Below are positions 45,989 to 53,031 of a stretch of DNA of 64,000 nt, one piece after another. Each line of letters starts with the position of its first letter. Position 1 is the stretch's first letter. This DNA comes from Vogesella aquatica. GTDB lineage: Bacteria; Pseudomonadota; Gammaproteobacteria; Burkholderiales; Chromobacteriaceae. A program made the position numbers and the translations under genes. The stretch spans positions 1 to 64,000 of the forward strand of contig NZ_JAQQLF010000023.1 of NCBI RefSeq assembly GCF_028548455.1, in the 5' to 3' direction. The notes below the pieces were generated by a model. It was not told the DNA's origin. It searched no databases and saw nothing but the letters and a program-made list of their open reading frames with translations.

Positions 45989-47212
45989 TCACGACACCTT
46001 TTGCACTTCCAGCACCAGGAGAAGCTGGGTTCGGCCATCGGTGCGCTTGGTGGTTTTCATGAAGTCGGGCAGGAAGCTGAAACCGGAATGGCTGGACGTG
46101 TCCTTGCTTTCTTCCAGGCCAGCCAGAACGATGATATCGCCGGACTCCAGCCCCACAGTAGTTTGCAGCTCGCGTTTCAACAGAGTGGGGGAGTCGATGC
46201 TACTGGTACTGGTGCGCTGGAAGTTCGACAGCTGTTGCCAGACTTCTACCTGTACGCGGTCGCGCATGATTACCGGCTTGAGCGAGAAGATCACGCCCGA
46301 CTGCCGGTAGGTGATGGATTGCACAGGGTTGCCGTTCTTGTCGGTTTGCACCGAGTCCAGCACCGGCACATCAGAGCCCACGGTAAAGCGGCCTTGCGCG
46401 CCGTTGGCTATGCGCAGGGTAGGCTGGGAGACCAGGGCAAAGCGGGAATCTCCTTCCAGGGCGGATAGCACGGCTTCGATGGTGCTGTTCTTGAAGGTGA
46501 TGAAGTTGCCCATGGGGCTGGCGCCATAGGACAGCGACAGCTTGCCGGCAAAGGCGCTAAACGCTGTCTTGAAGCTGAATCCCTGTTCGTTTTCTTCCGA
46601 GTACTCGATAACGGCCGCACGGGCGACGATTTCCAGCGGTTTGACGTCGTATTGCTCCAGTAGGGCTAGCGCGGCCTTGCGGCGCTTTTCCTGAGCAGCT
46701 AGCACGACAAATTCGGCATCGGCAAAGCTAGTGCCCAAAAAACCATTGATGACGCGCTGTAGCTGCTCTACGGGGCGAAAGCGTGGCCGGTAAAGCTCTA
46801 CGGCCTCCAGCTGCATGGCTTGGCCGGTGGTGGCTCTTTCAGCTGCAAGCGTTGGGGTGGGGCTGGCCTGGCCACCTTGCGCCGCACCTGGTACAGCTAA
46901 AGAGCCAGCTTGCACAGACTTGGCGGGGGTAAGCCAGTTAATGCCGTTGCGGCGCTCCACCTGAATGCCGGCATCGAGCAGCACACGTTCAAGCAAGGGG
47001 CGAATCTCGGCGCGCTCGATGTTGGCCACATTAACGGTAACGCGGCGTGAGTCCTCTACCAGCTGCGGGTCAACAATGAAATCCTCCTTGAGGATGGCTT
47101 TAAAGGTGGCCTCGCCAAACTGCACCAAGCCTATGCGATCAAACTGCAAGGCCAGCGGCTGGGCGGTAGCGTGAGCGACGACAAACAGCAGGGCTAGCAA
47201 CAGGCGTTTCAT
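45989..47212 (-). CDS. Phage secretin (pIV-like)
   Basis: 407 residues. A signal peptide ends near AHATAQ. An N0/N1-like periplasmic domain follows (FGEATFKAILKEDFIVDPQL). Later come the secretin core elements VEYSEENEQGF, SQPTLRIANGAQGRFTVGSD, QSGVIFSLKPVIM and the ending LESGDIIVLAGLEES. It would form the outer-membrane channel for filamentous phage export, like pIV of Ff phages. Many inoviruses borrow a host secretin, so carrying its own is informative. It overlaps the zot 3' end by 4 bp and is last in the operon. Confidence 0.88.
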   Translation of the reverse strand: MKRLLLALLFVVAHATAQPLALQFDRIGLVQFGEATFKAILKEDFIVDPQLVEDSRRVTVNVANIERAEIRPLLERVLLDAGIQVERRNGINWLTPAKSVQAGSLAVPGAAQGGQASPTPTLAAERATTGQAMQLEAVELYRPRFRPVEQLQRVINGFLGTSFADAEFVVLAAQEKRRKAALALLEQYDVKPLEIVARAAVIEYSEENEQGFSFKTAFSAFAGKLSLSYGASPMGNFITFKNSTIEAVLSALEGDSRFALVSQPTLRIANGAQGRFTVGSDVPVLDSVQTDKNGNPVQSITYRQSGVIFSLKPVIMRDRVQVEVWQQLSNFQRTSTSSIDSPTLLKRELQTTVGLESGDIIVLAGLEESKDTSSHSGFSFLPDFMKTTKRTDGRTQLLLVLEVQKVS

Positions 47213-48300
47213 GGCTGTTCCTTTGGCTTGGGTGTGGTGCTGTACCAGGTACCGGCAATGCGCACCCGAGTTTCACCTGGCAAACGGTTGATGAAGTCGG
47301 CGCGCAGGGTCTGGCCGTTATCCAGCGAGGCAAACACCTCATTGCCCTGGGTAAAGGTACCGAGCAGGCGCACAGGGGACGTGGCGGCGTTGTTGAATTC
47401 GTCCAGAGAGAGAACGCGGGGCAGGTCGGCCGCAGCTGGGTTGGCCTGCTGCAACCTGGGCGCGTAGTAGTGGACGGCAGCGCCGCCAGCAAACAGGCCG
47501 ACAAGGCCGGAAATGAGGGCGATTTTGGCGTACATGAGCGCGTATTGACCTAGTGAGAGGTAGCGGCCTTTCAGGTGCCAGGGCGGCAGCAGGGTGGCAA
47601 CGCCGGATACAGAGGAATTGCCCAGCACCTGGTTGGTGTCGTAGGCGCGGTAAAGATCGTGGCCGCGGTACATCCAGCGGTCTGACACGGGCGAAAGCTC
47701 CGACATGCCATAGCGAATGATGGCGATATGCACCTTGGGCGGGCGCAGGGCAAAGCCGAACTGTTTGGTGAACCAGGTCACAAAAGGGATGCTCAGGCGG
47801 TCTAGCCGCTTGCACACGCCCCACATTTCAAACAAGGCCGAGCGGGTTTGTTTGTCGATGAGGTCTTCATGCTGTACCAGCATGAGAATGTCCCAGCCGT
47901 ATTTGCGGGAATGGCGCAGCCAGTCGTTGATGGCGTCGCGCTGGGCTTTCTTGTCGCGGTCGTTCCAGTCGCGGGCATTCAGGAAGCTGGCGACTTCATC
48001 CAGGCACAACAGGCCGTTCTGTTCGTCGGTGTAGCCATCCAGCTGGCCGATGGTGCCATCTTCACGCCAGTACAGCTTGGCATTGCCCAGCGGCAGGTTT
48101 AGCAGGTCTGGGTGCGTGGGGTAGTCGGGCAGGCGGAACACGCGCACCTTGCGCGCATCCGGCGGAAACATGCGCTCCAGGAACAAATCCAGATTGGTAG
48201 CCACGGCGCGGCCTTCGCGCAGGTAGTCGCGGATTTTGCCGACAGCGGCCAAGGTCTTGCCCTGGCCGCGCTTGCCGGTTAACAGAATGCCGGTGCTCAT
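47209..48300 (-). CDS. zot: Zonular occludens toxin-like assembly ATPase (pI/Zot)
   Basis: 363 residues. Walker A is GKRGQGKT near the start, Walker B is LLCLDEVASFL, and one membrane segment (AKIALISGLVGLFAGGAAV) lies about two thirds along. The periplasmic tail after it is short. This is the pI/Zot morphogenesis ATPase, the hallmark gene of inoviruses. It couples ATP hydrolysis to extrusion of the virion through the secretin encoded next. It overlaps both neighbours by 4 bp. Confidence 0.93.
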   Translation of the reverse strand: MSTGILLTGKRGQGKTLAAVGKIRDYLREGRAVATNLDLFLERMFPPDARKVRVFRLPDYPTHPDLLNLPLGNAKLYWREDGTIGQLDGYTDEQNGLLCLDEVASFLNARDWNDRDKKAQRDAINDWLRHSRKYGWDILMLVQHEDLIDKQTRSALFEMWGVCKRLDRLSIPFVTWFTKQFGFALRPPKVHIAIIRYGMSELSPVSDRWMYRGHDLYRAYDTNQVLGNSSVSGVATLLPPWHLKGRYLSLGQYALMYAKIALISGLVGLFAGGAAVHYYAPRLQQANPAAADLPRVLSLDEFNNAATSPVRLLGTFTQGNEVFASLDNGQTLRADFINRLPGETRVRIAGTWYSTTPKPKEQP

Positions 48301-48617
48301 TGCTTGCTGCTGGCCAGGTAGATGTTTTTCTTGAAGCGGAACACATACACAGCCATTTCAGCGGTAAGAATGGCGGTAATGCAGGCTTCGGCATTAGATG
48401 GCCACAAAATGCCCATACCCATGAGTACCCACTCGTTGGTGATGGTGTAAACAAGGCCAGCCGCTAAACCTTTGAGCAGGGTGTACAGCACCAGGGCAAA
48501 GCCGGAGATCAGGCCAACGGTGAACAAAGTCATGGCCACGGTTTTTGCTAGGCGACTGCCAAAATAGCCCAGCAGTGAGGAAAGGGCGGAAATCAGGAAT
48601 TGGGCGAGAAAAGGCAT
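48297..48617 (-). CDS. Minor coat protein pVI-like (DUF5455 type)
   Basis: 106 residues with three hydrophobic helices (FLISALSSLLGYFGSRLA; MTLFTVGLISGFALVLYTLL; ACITAILTAEMAVYVF). The position between the adhesin and zot genes is that of gene VI. pVI-type proteins cap the virion end with pIII and help release it from the membrane. It overlaps the zot start by 4 bp. Confidence 0.8.
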   Translation of the reverse strand: MPFLAQFLISALSSLLGYFGSRLAKTVAMTLFTVGLISGFALVLYTLLKGLAAGLVYTITNEWVLMGMGILWPSNAEACITAILTAEMAVYVFRFKKNIYLASSKQ

Positions 48618-48620
48618 GGC

Positions 48621-50099
48621 TTAATCCTTCGAGCTGGATGTGAACAGGCGGTACAGGTAAATCGCGGTGAACACGTAAAACAGATAGCCCATTACCTGGC
48701 TAAGAATGGCAACGTAGGGGCACACATCCCACGATGAGGACACACCAAGGGCGGCATACGGGATGGGCTTGCACTGGCCGAAATCGCGGGGAATAGGAAC
48801 CCATGAAAAGCTGAATTCATCCATAAAGCCGAGCTTGTCGGATAGGCCATCTTTAAGGGCGTTGAATGCGCCATCATCCGCGCCAGAGCCATCGGCACCG
48901 GCCTTACCTGCCTTGTCGCCCAAGCCTTGAAAGGCGGAATCATCCAGCGTGGTCTTGTTGTTGCCGGTAGACGTGCCGGTACCTGTACCAGTACCGCCAC
49001 CTGTGCCAGAGCCAGAACCATCGCCGGAGCCTGTCCCGGTACCACCACCAGTACCGCCGCCAGTGCCACCACCTGAGGAACTCCCGCCGCCAGAGCTGCC
49101 ACCAGAAGACGAACCACCACCACTGGAACCGCCACCGGACGAGCCGCCGCCAGTGCTGCCGCCGCTAGACCCACCACCAGAGGCAATGCCAGCAGGGGCG
49201 CACAAGCCGGAGCTATCGCAGTTGTAGGTATTGGTGTGGTCTACCGTGACCGGCAGGAAGCCGCCAGGGAACTGCATGGGTTTATCGGACGGTACGGTAA
49301 TGGTTAGCGCGCCATCGACCACCGAAACGGGCACCGTGCCAGAGCCTTGCGGCGACTGGTAGGTAATGGCAGACGAAGAAACGTTTACCTGTGAATCAAC
49401 GCAATTGAGCTTGTAAACACCTGCGGCCACTTCGGTTTCGCAACCGTTGGACTCCTGGACTTTGGTTTTGCCATCACAAGATGGGTTGGCGGGGTCAAAC
49501 TGAAACTGACCATTTCTAAAAACGGCATCGCACTTAATACCATCGGGCTTTTTCACTGATGCAGGGGTGGTTAAGGCGCAAGAATCATCGGGTGAAGCTG
49601 AATAACCGGCAGGGCATGTAGTCACGTAATAATGTGGAAGACCATACGCAACAGTGGTCTTTTCATACATGCACTGATCTGGCGATGTTGGATGTGACGT
49701 ATACCCCATAGCAGCGCAAACAGCCTCACACGTAGCACCACCAGAATCAGATACATAACACTGCCTGTTTTGAGTGGCAGAAACAGGGGGCGAAGAATAA
49801 GGCTTTCCGTCGGAGCCTGGCTTTGTAGGCCACCCAGGTACAGGGGTGCTGGTATTGCCATCCAGCCGGATAATCATGCCGCCTGTGTCGTTGCCACCGC
49901 CGCCACCGCCCGAACTGGACGAAGACGAACCGGTAGAAAGGCTGCCCAACTTGATGAGCAATAAAGAGGCATGCGCCGTAATGGAGGCAATGCCGGCATA
50001 AATCAGCGGTGGCGGGATATAGGCGTAGGCACGCATGGGCAGCGTGACTTGCAGCATCAGAAAGACAATCAGGAAAAATCGGGAGATGGCGTTTTTCAT
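48621..50099 (-). CDS. TspB-like adhesin / pIII-type attachment protein
   Basis: 492 residues from the ATG at 50099. A signal peptide (KNAISRFFLIVFLMLQVTLP...AYA) precedes a cysteine-containing domain. Next is a long Gly/Ser/Thr linker (about 48950-49200, repeats of GGSSGG and TGTG type). A C-terminal region has a membrane segment (VAILSQVMGYLFYVFTAIYLY), as in pIII proteins. The cysteine pattern and linker recall TspB of neisserial filamentous phages. By position it is the pilus- or receptor-binding tip protein. The linker DNA is a low-complexity tract prone to length change. Confidence 0.8.
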   Translation of the reverse strand: MKNAISRFFLIVFLMLQVTLPMRAYAYIPPPLIYAGIASITAHASLLLIKLGSLSTGSSSSSSGGGGGGNDTGGMIIRLDGNTSTPVPGWPTKPGSDGKPYSSPPVSATQNRQCYVSDSGGATCEAVCAAMGYTSHPTSPDQCMYEKTTVAYGLPHYYVTTCPAGYSASPDDSCALTTPASVKKPDGIKCDAVFRNGQFQFDPANPSCDGKTKVQESNGCETEVAAGVYKLNCVDSQVNVSSSAITYQSPQGSGTVPVSVVDGALTITVPSDKPMQFPGGFLPVTVDHTNTYNCDSSGLCAPAGIASGGGSSGGSTGGGSSGGGSSGGGSSSGGSSGGGSSSGGGTGGGTGGGTGTGSGDGSGSGTGGGTGTGTGTSTGNNKTTLDDSAFQGLGDKAGKAGADGSGADDGAFNALKDGLSDKLGFMDEFSFSWVPIPRDFGQCKPIPYAALGVSSSWDVCPYVAILSQVMGYLFYVFTAIYLYRLFTSSSKD

Positions 50100-50215
50100 G
50101 GCGTGGGCTGCTCCTTGCAAACAGGTACTTCACAAACGTCTTGCTGCCGCGCTGCGCTTGGCGGGTTGGCTTTTGCCGTTACTCCCGTTGGGAGCAACAA
50201 CAAAAACCAACCTAC

Positions 50216-50243
50216 AAAAAAAGGCGGCTTGCGCCGCCTTTTT
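50216..50243 (-). terminator. Terminator after the major coat gene
   Basis: GGCGGC / GCCGCC stem with flanking A and T tracts, just after the coat gene stop on the minus strand. Filamentous phages usually have a strong terminator here, so that coat protein is made in excess. Confidence 0.85.
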
Positions 50244-50261
50244 GCCTGACGGCGTTAGCCG

Positions 50262-50477
50262 TTAAACCTTGTTGGTAAAGCGCTTGAACAGCTTGATTAC
50301 GATGGCCAGGCCGAGCATGAAACCGATAACCGGAAAGACCAGATCAAACATGGCTTGGCCATCGGCTTTCACGCCGTTTACGGTGGTGGCAACAGCGGCG
50401 GGCAGCTCGGCATGGGCGGCAGCAACCAGGCCAAGCAGCAGGGCAGGGACGGCAAACAGCTTTTGTTTCAGGGTCAT
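50262..50477 (-). CDS. Major coat protein (pVIII-like)
   Basis: 71-residue preprotein. The signal sequence (KQKLFAVPALLLGLVAAAHA) has an AHA cleavage site, leaving a mature protein of about 48 residues. This has an acidic N-terminal part, a membrane helix (FDLVFPVIGFMLGLAIVIKLF) and a basic KRFTNKV end that would face the DNA. This is the standard architecture of inovirus major coat proteins. AGGAG lies ahead of the ATG. Confidence 0.92.
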   Translation of the reverse strand: MTLKQKLFAVPALLLGLVAAAHAELPAAVATTVNGVKADGQAMFDLVFPVIGFMLGLAIVIKLFKRFTNKV

Positions 50478-50486
50478 GGTGAACTC

Positions 50487-50600
50487 CTAGATTTGTTCAA
50501 CGAAGCGACGGAAGGCCAGAATGGAAAGGCCACAAACATAGCCAGCTACCCAGGCAGAAAACAGGTAACCGACTAATTGGGCGGCATCTGCGGTACTCAT
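50487..50600 (-). CDS. Tiny coat-type membrane protein (37 residues)
   Basis: Reads MSTADAAQLVGYLFSAWVAG, then YVCGLSILAFRRFVEQI: one hydrophobic helix with a basic end. The ATG overlaps the stop of the next upstream tiny gene (ATGA), and the major coat gene follows. Size and place match the minor coat proteins pVII/pIX of filamentous phages, which cap the end that emerges first. Confidence 0.75.
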   Translation of the reverse strand: MSTADAAQLVGYLFSAWVAGYVCGLSILAFRRFVEQI

Positions 50601-50689
50601 CGTTTTAATCCCGCAGCAAAGCCGAGCGCCCACAGCACAACGAGGGCGGCGATAAAAATCAGATCCTGGACGGAATACTGGTCAAGCAT
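50597..50689 (-). CDS. Tiny coat-type membrane protein (30 residues)
   Basis: Reads MLDQYSVQDLIFIAALVVLW, then ALGFAAGLKR: a single membrane helix with a short basic tail. It starts 2 bp after the replication gene's stop and overlaps the next gene by 4 bp. The likely role is a pVII/pIX-type minor coat protein. Confidence 0.7.
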   Translation of the reverse strand: MLDQYSVQDLIFIAALVVLWALGFAAGLKR

Positions 50690-50691
50690 GA

Positions 50692-51843
50692 TTAAGCGGC
50701 CTCTTGTTGGGGCAGGGCGCGCAAGGTCATACGGCGCTGGTGCTGCCAATACCAATCAGGTACCGAGGCCACGGGCTGAATCTGCACAACGTTGATAACG
50801 GGGCTGAACTTGTGCAGGGTAGGCAGCGGCTCGCTGATATCCAGGCCGTAGTCACGCAGCGCCTTAAGGTGGCGGTAAAAGGTGCGGCGAGAGAGCAGGG
50901 CGGCGACGTTCTCACCACGGAGATAGGCCGAAGCAGTCATTCGAACAGGGGCAGGGAGGCTTTCCAGCTCCAGGCGGCTAATGTCTTCTTTCACACGGCC
51001 AAGCAGCGGCTGAACTTCCTCTTCAAAGAGGTGGGCGAGTTTTTGCATGGTGATTTCCCCCAAAAAGCGGCAATGGTTGTCACGCAGCAAAAGGCGCTTG
51101 GCTTCAAGCTCAAAGCGCAAAATTCCGTGACTGTGGGCGTATTGGTAAACGGGGTCTTGCTCGATTTCCTCTTTGTTCCTGCCATGCCGATGAACCAGCA
51201 TTTCCGGCGCCTTGAGGTAGGCTTTCAGGTATTTGCGCCCTGCTTTGCGTCCCCATGAAACCGTAGTGTCATGGGCGCGGGTGCGTTTAACGTGGCTAAC
51301 CGATTGGGTGGAAAGCCAATCAATGGCGGCTTGGGCGTTGCCAGCCGAGCCTGTAATGAAATTCTGGGTAATGTGGACTTCTGAAACCGTGGCGCCTGTC
51401 CAGTCGATCAACAAGCCATGCTTGATATCGTGGGCGCTGGGCTGGCTTTTTTCGTAGGACTCACCAGCGGAAAACGGCGGTAAACCATAGGTGGCCAGAA
51501 TTTCGTTTACTTTCTGGATGGTGGCGTCAAAGTCGAGGTTAAACAGATTGTCAGGCCGACAGAAGCGGCCAACATTGCCTTCAAATTCGACTTTGGCACC
51601 ATCGCAGCGGATAACGTAAAGCGAGTCATACGAGCCGGTAATGAAGCGGCGGGAAACCGATTCGTAAACGGGAATCGGGTTTCCATCATCATCGAGGGGA
51701 AATTCGCCGGTTTCATCGCGCTGGAACTTGTAGACAATGCCATCCTCAACGACGGGCAAGCGCTCACGGTATGAACCGTCGGCCATATAGCCAACGGCAT
51801 GCGTTTGCTGAATGCGGATAAAGTCGATGAAGTGGCCTGACAT
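50692..51843 (-). CDS. Phage replication initiator (gene II/X family)
   Basis: 383 residues. Family features of phage/plasmid replication protein II/X are seen: FIDFIRIQQ, HDIKHGLLIDWTGATVSEVH, then GRKAGRKYLKAYLKAPEML. The C-terminal half is helical. Such proteins nick the double-stranded replicative form to start rolling-circle replication. An internal ATG could give an X-like short form. The gene lies 5 bp downstream of the ssDNA-binding protein gene. Confidence 0.87.
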   Translation of the reverse strand: MSGHFIDFIRIQQTHAVGYMADGSYRERLPVVEDGIVYKFQRDETGEFPLDDDGNPIPVYESVSRRFITGSYDSLYVIRCDGAKVEFEGNVGRFCRPDNLFNLDFDATIQKVNEILATYGLPPFSAGESYEKSQPSAHDIKHGLLIDWTGATVSEVHITQNFITGSAGNAQAAIDWLSTQSVSHVKRTRAHDTTVSWGRKAGRKYLKAYLKAPEMLVHRHGRNKEEIEQDPVYQYAHSHGILRFELEAKRLLLRDNHCRFLGEITMQKLAHLFEEEVQPLLGRVKEDISRLELESLPAPVRMTASAYLRGENVAALLSRRTFYRHLKALRDYGLDISEPLPTLHKFSPVINVVQIQPVASVPDWYWQHQRRMTLRALPQQEAA

Positions 51844-51848
51844 GGTGA

Positions 51849-52175
51849 CTAGCCAGCTTTACCAGGTGCAGTAAGATCGATGTAAACAGGCGTGCCGGTA
51901 AAGCCAGCAACAACGGCTTCAACCTTGCCGCCGCGTGGTTCGTGATCCATGGTCAACTCGATGCGGCACGGAAAAGAAACGGACTGGAACTTGGGGAAAG
52001 CAGACTCGGCAACGGCCAAATCCATGGGTTCGTAGCCCAAACCGATCTTGTTGAACTTGGCCGAAGTCACGCTCTTGTTCGGGATGATGATGGTTAGGCG
52101 GTGCATTTCGTACTGGTTGCCGGAACCCTTGGAAGTGCCGGACATTTTGGCTAGGCCGATGGCGATTGCTTGCAT
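51849..52175 (-). CDS. Phage ssDNA-binding protein (pV-like)
   Basis: 108 residues of mostly beta character (MQAIAIGLAKMSGTSKGSGN, HRLTIIIPNKSV, FPCRIELTMDHEPRGGKVEA), with a flexible basic loop as in the OB-type gene V proteins. These coat the single-stranded genome and hold it for packaging. The gene sits just upstream of the replication gene, the usual order. Confidence 0.78.
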   Translation of the reverse strand: MQAIAIGLAKMSGTSKGSGNQYEMHRLTIIIPNKSVTSAKFNKIGLGYEPMDLAVAESAFPKFQSVSFPCRIELTMDHEPRGGKVEAVVAGFTGTPVYIDLTAPGKAG

Positions 52176-52185
52176 GGTGTTTACC

Positions 52186-52422
52186 TCAGGAATTGGCGGC
52201 GGTGGCTACTGGAATCACGACTGCATTGCGGAAAAACACTGGCGAACGAGCCATAAAGGCTTGTGCGGCTTCGGTGCTGTCAAAACAGATCGGCTCATAG
52301 AAACGTCCGCTGTCTGGTGCTGTGGGCCTGCTGAACCAGCAAAGCACCGGCAGCAAACCGGCACCGCCAAATCGATAAAGCTGGCTGCCATCGAGAGTGA
52401 TCGTGTATCGCGTGGATTCCAT
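52186..52422 (-). CDS. Small inovirus protein of unknown function
   Basis: 78 residues from the ATG at 52422 (MESTRYTITLDGSQLYRFGG). Residues about 45-65 (FYEPICFDSTEAAQAFMARS) suggest a small alpha/beta fold. It is the first gene of the minus-strand phage operon, 10 bp before the ssDNA-binding gene. Longer frames upstream cross the operator region and are unlikely. Similar small genes of unknown role open many inovirus operons. Confidence 0.6.
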   Translation of the reverse strand: MESTRYTITLDGSQLYRFGGAGLLPVLCWFSRPTAPDSGRFYEPICFDSTEAAQAFMARSPVFFRNAVVIPVATAANS

Positions 52423-52460
52423 TGGGCTTTGGCCTGCTAGAATTGGATGAATAAGCAATG

Positions 52461-52503
52461 CACACTGGTGTGTGCAATGGAATGCTACGCACACAGCTGT
52501 GTG
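52461..52503. promoter_or_regulatory. Two CACAC-GTGTG palindromes in the phage control region
   Basis: CACACTGGTGTG (52461-52472) and CACACAGCTGTGTG (52490-52503, a perfect palindrome) lie between the divergent phage operon and regulator gene. Paired palindromes in this position are likely operators for the regulator. Confidence 0.6.
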
Positions 52504-52520
52504 AAAACAAGGAAGGCGGA

Positions 52521-52868
52521 ATGAAACTGTCAACGGACTACTTGGTTGAAGCTCTGGAAAAGCTCGGCGATATGCCAGAAGGAAGAAAAGCTGAGACTCT
52601 GAAAATCCACAGAAACACGCTGATTTCGTATAAGAACGGCGAGCGTGTCATGGATGACTTCGCATGCATCATGGTGGCCAACCAACTGGGTATAGACCCG
52701 CTGGAAGTCATTGCAGCGGCGAACATGGAGCGCGAAAAAACCCAAGAAAGACGGGACTTTTGGGCGGATTTTCGCAAAAAGATCGGCGCATTGGCCGTGG
52801 CCGGTCTGATGGTTCTGACGACGTTAATGAGCCCAGTTGAAGGCTCGAAAGCCCCCCAAGGGGTTTAG
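52521..52868 (+). CDS. Phage HTH regulator with C-terminal membrane segment (DUF3693-like)
   Basis: 115 residues from the ATG at 52521, preceded by AAGGAAGG. The N-terminus (STDYLVEALEKLGDMPEGRK, ...HRNTLISYKNGERVM) is an HTH of the phage DUF3693 type. Residues about 88-105 (KIGALAVAGLMVLTTLMSPV) form a hydrophobic segment, so it may be a membrane-tethered regulator. It is divergent from the phage operon and flanked by paired palindromes, fitting a repressor of lysogeny or replication. Its last 190 bp are duplicated at the other end of the prophage. Confidence 0.75.
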   Translation: MKLSTDYLVEALEKLGDMPEGRKAETLKIHRNTLISYKNGERVMDDFACIMVANQLGIDPLEVIAAANMEREKTQERRDFWADFRKKIGALAVAGLMVLTTLMSPVEGSKAPQGV

Positions 52869-52873
52869 TATTT

Positions 52874-52901
52874 ACGTCGTATAATGTTTATTATGTCAAA
52901 T
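52874..52901 (+). other. Right dif-like Xer attachment site
   Basis: 28 bp: XerC-side arm ACGTCGTATAA, six-base centre TGTTTA, XerD-side arm TTATGTCAAAT. The XerD arm differs from canonical TTATGTTAAAT at one base, and the centre differs from E. coli TGTATA at one base. This is the more canonical of the two sites. Confidence 0.75.
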
Positions 52902-53031
52902 TTACGCCGCAAAAAACGCCGTATTTTGCCCTCTTGCCACCACTCTCGTTTAGTTATCACTAATGCACGGTGCCATAAAAAGCTGGATGGCGATGTTTTT
53001 CTCCATCCAGCTTCAAGCGTTAGCGCCAGGC

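Larger units (their letters stand above)
43976..52901. mobile_element. Filamentous phage (inovirus) prophage integrated at dif
   Basis: About 8.9 kb between two dif-like sites. On the minus strand, in transcription order: an unknown 78-residue ORF, ssDNA-binding protein, replication protein, two tiny coat-type proteins, major coat protein, TspB-like adhesin, pVI-like, Zot and secretin. A divergent HTH regulator lies at the right end and two plus-strand genes plus a DUF2726-like gene at the left. No integrase or transposase is present, so host XerCD integration is expected. All structural functions appear intact. Confidence 0.88.

Noticed and set aside
48949-49227. Proline-rich plus-strand frame in the adhesin gene
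   Set aside because: Complement of the Gly/Ser linker of the TspB-like protein.
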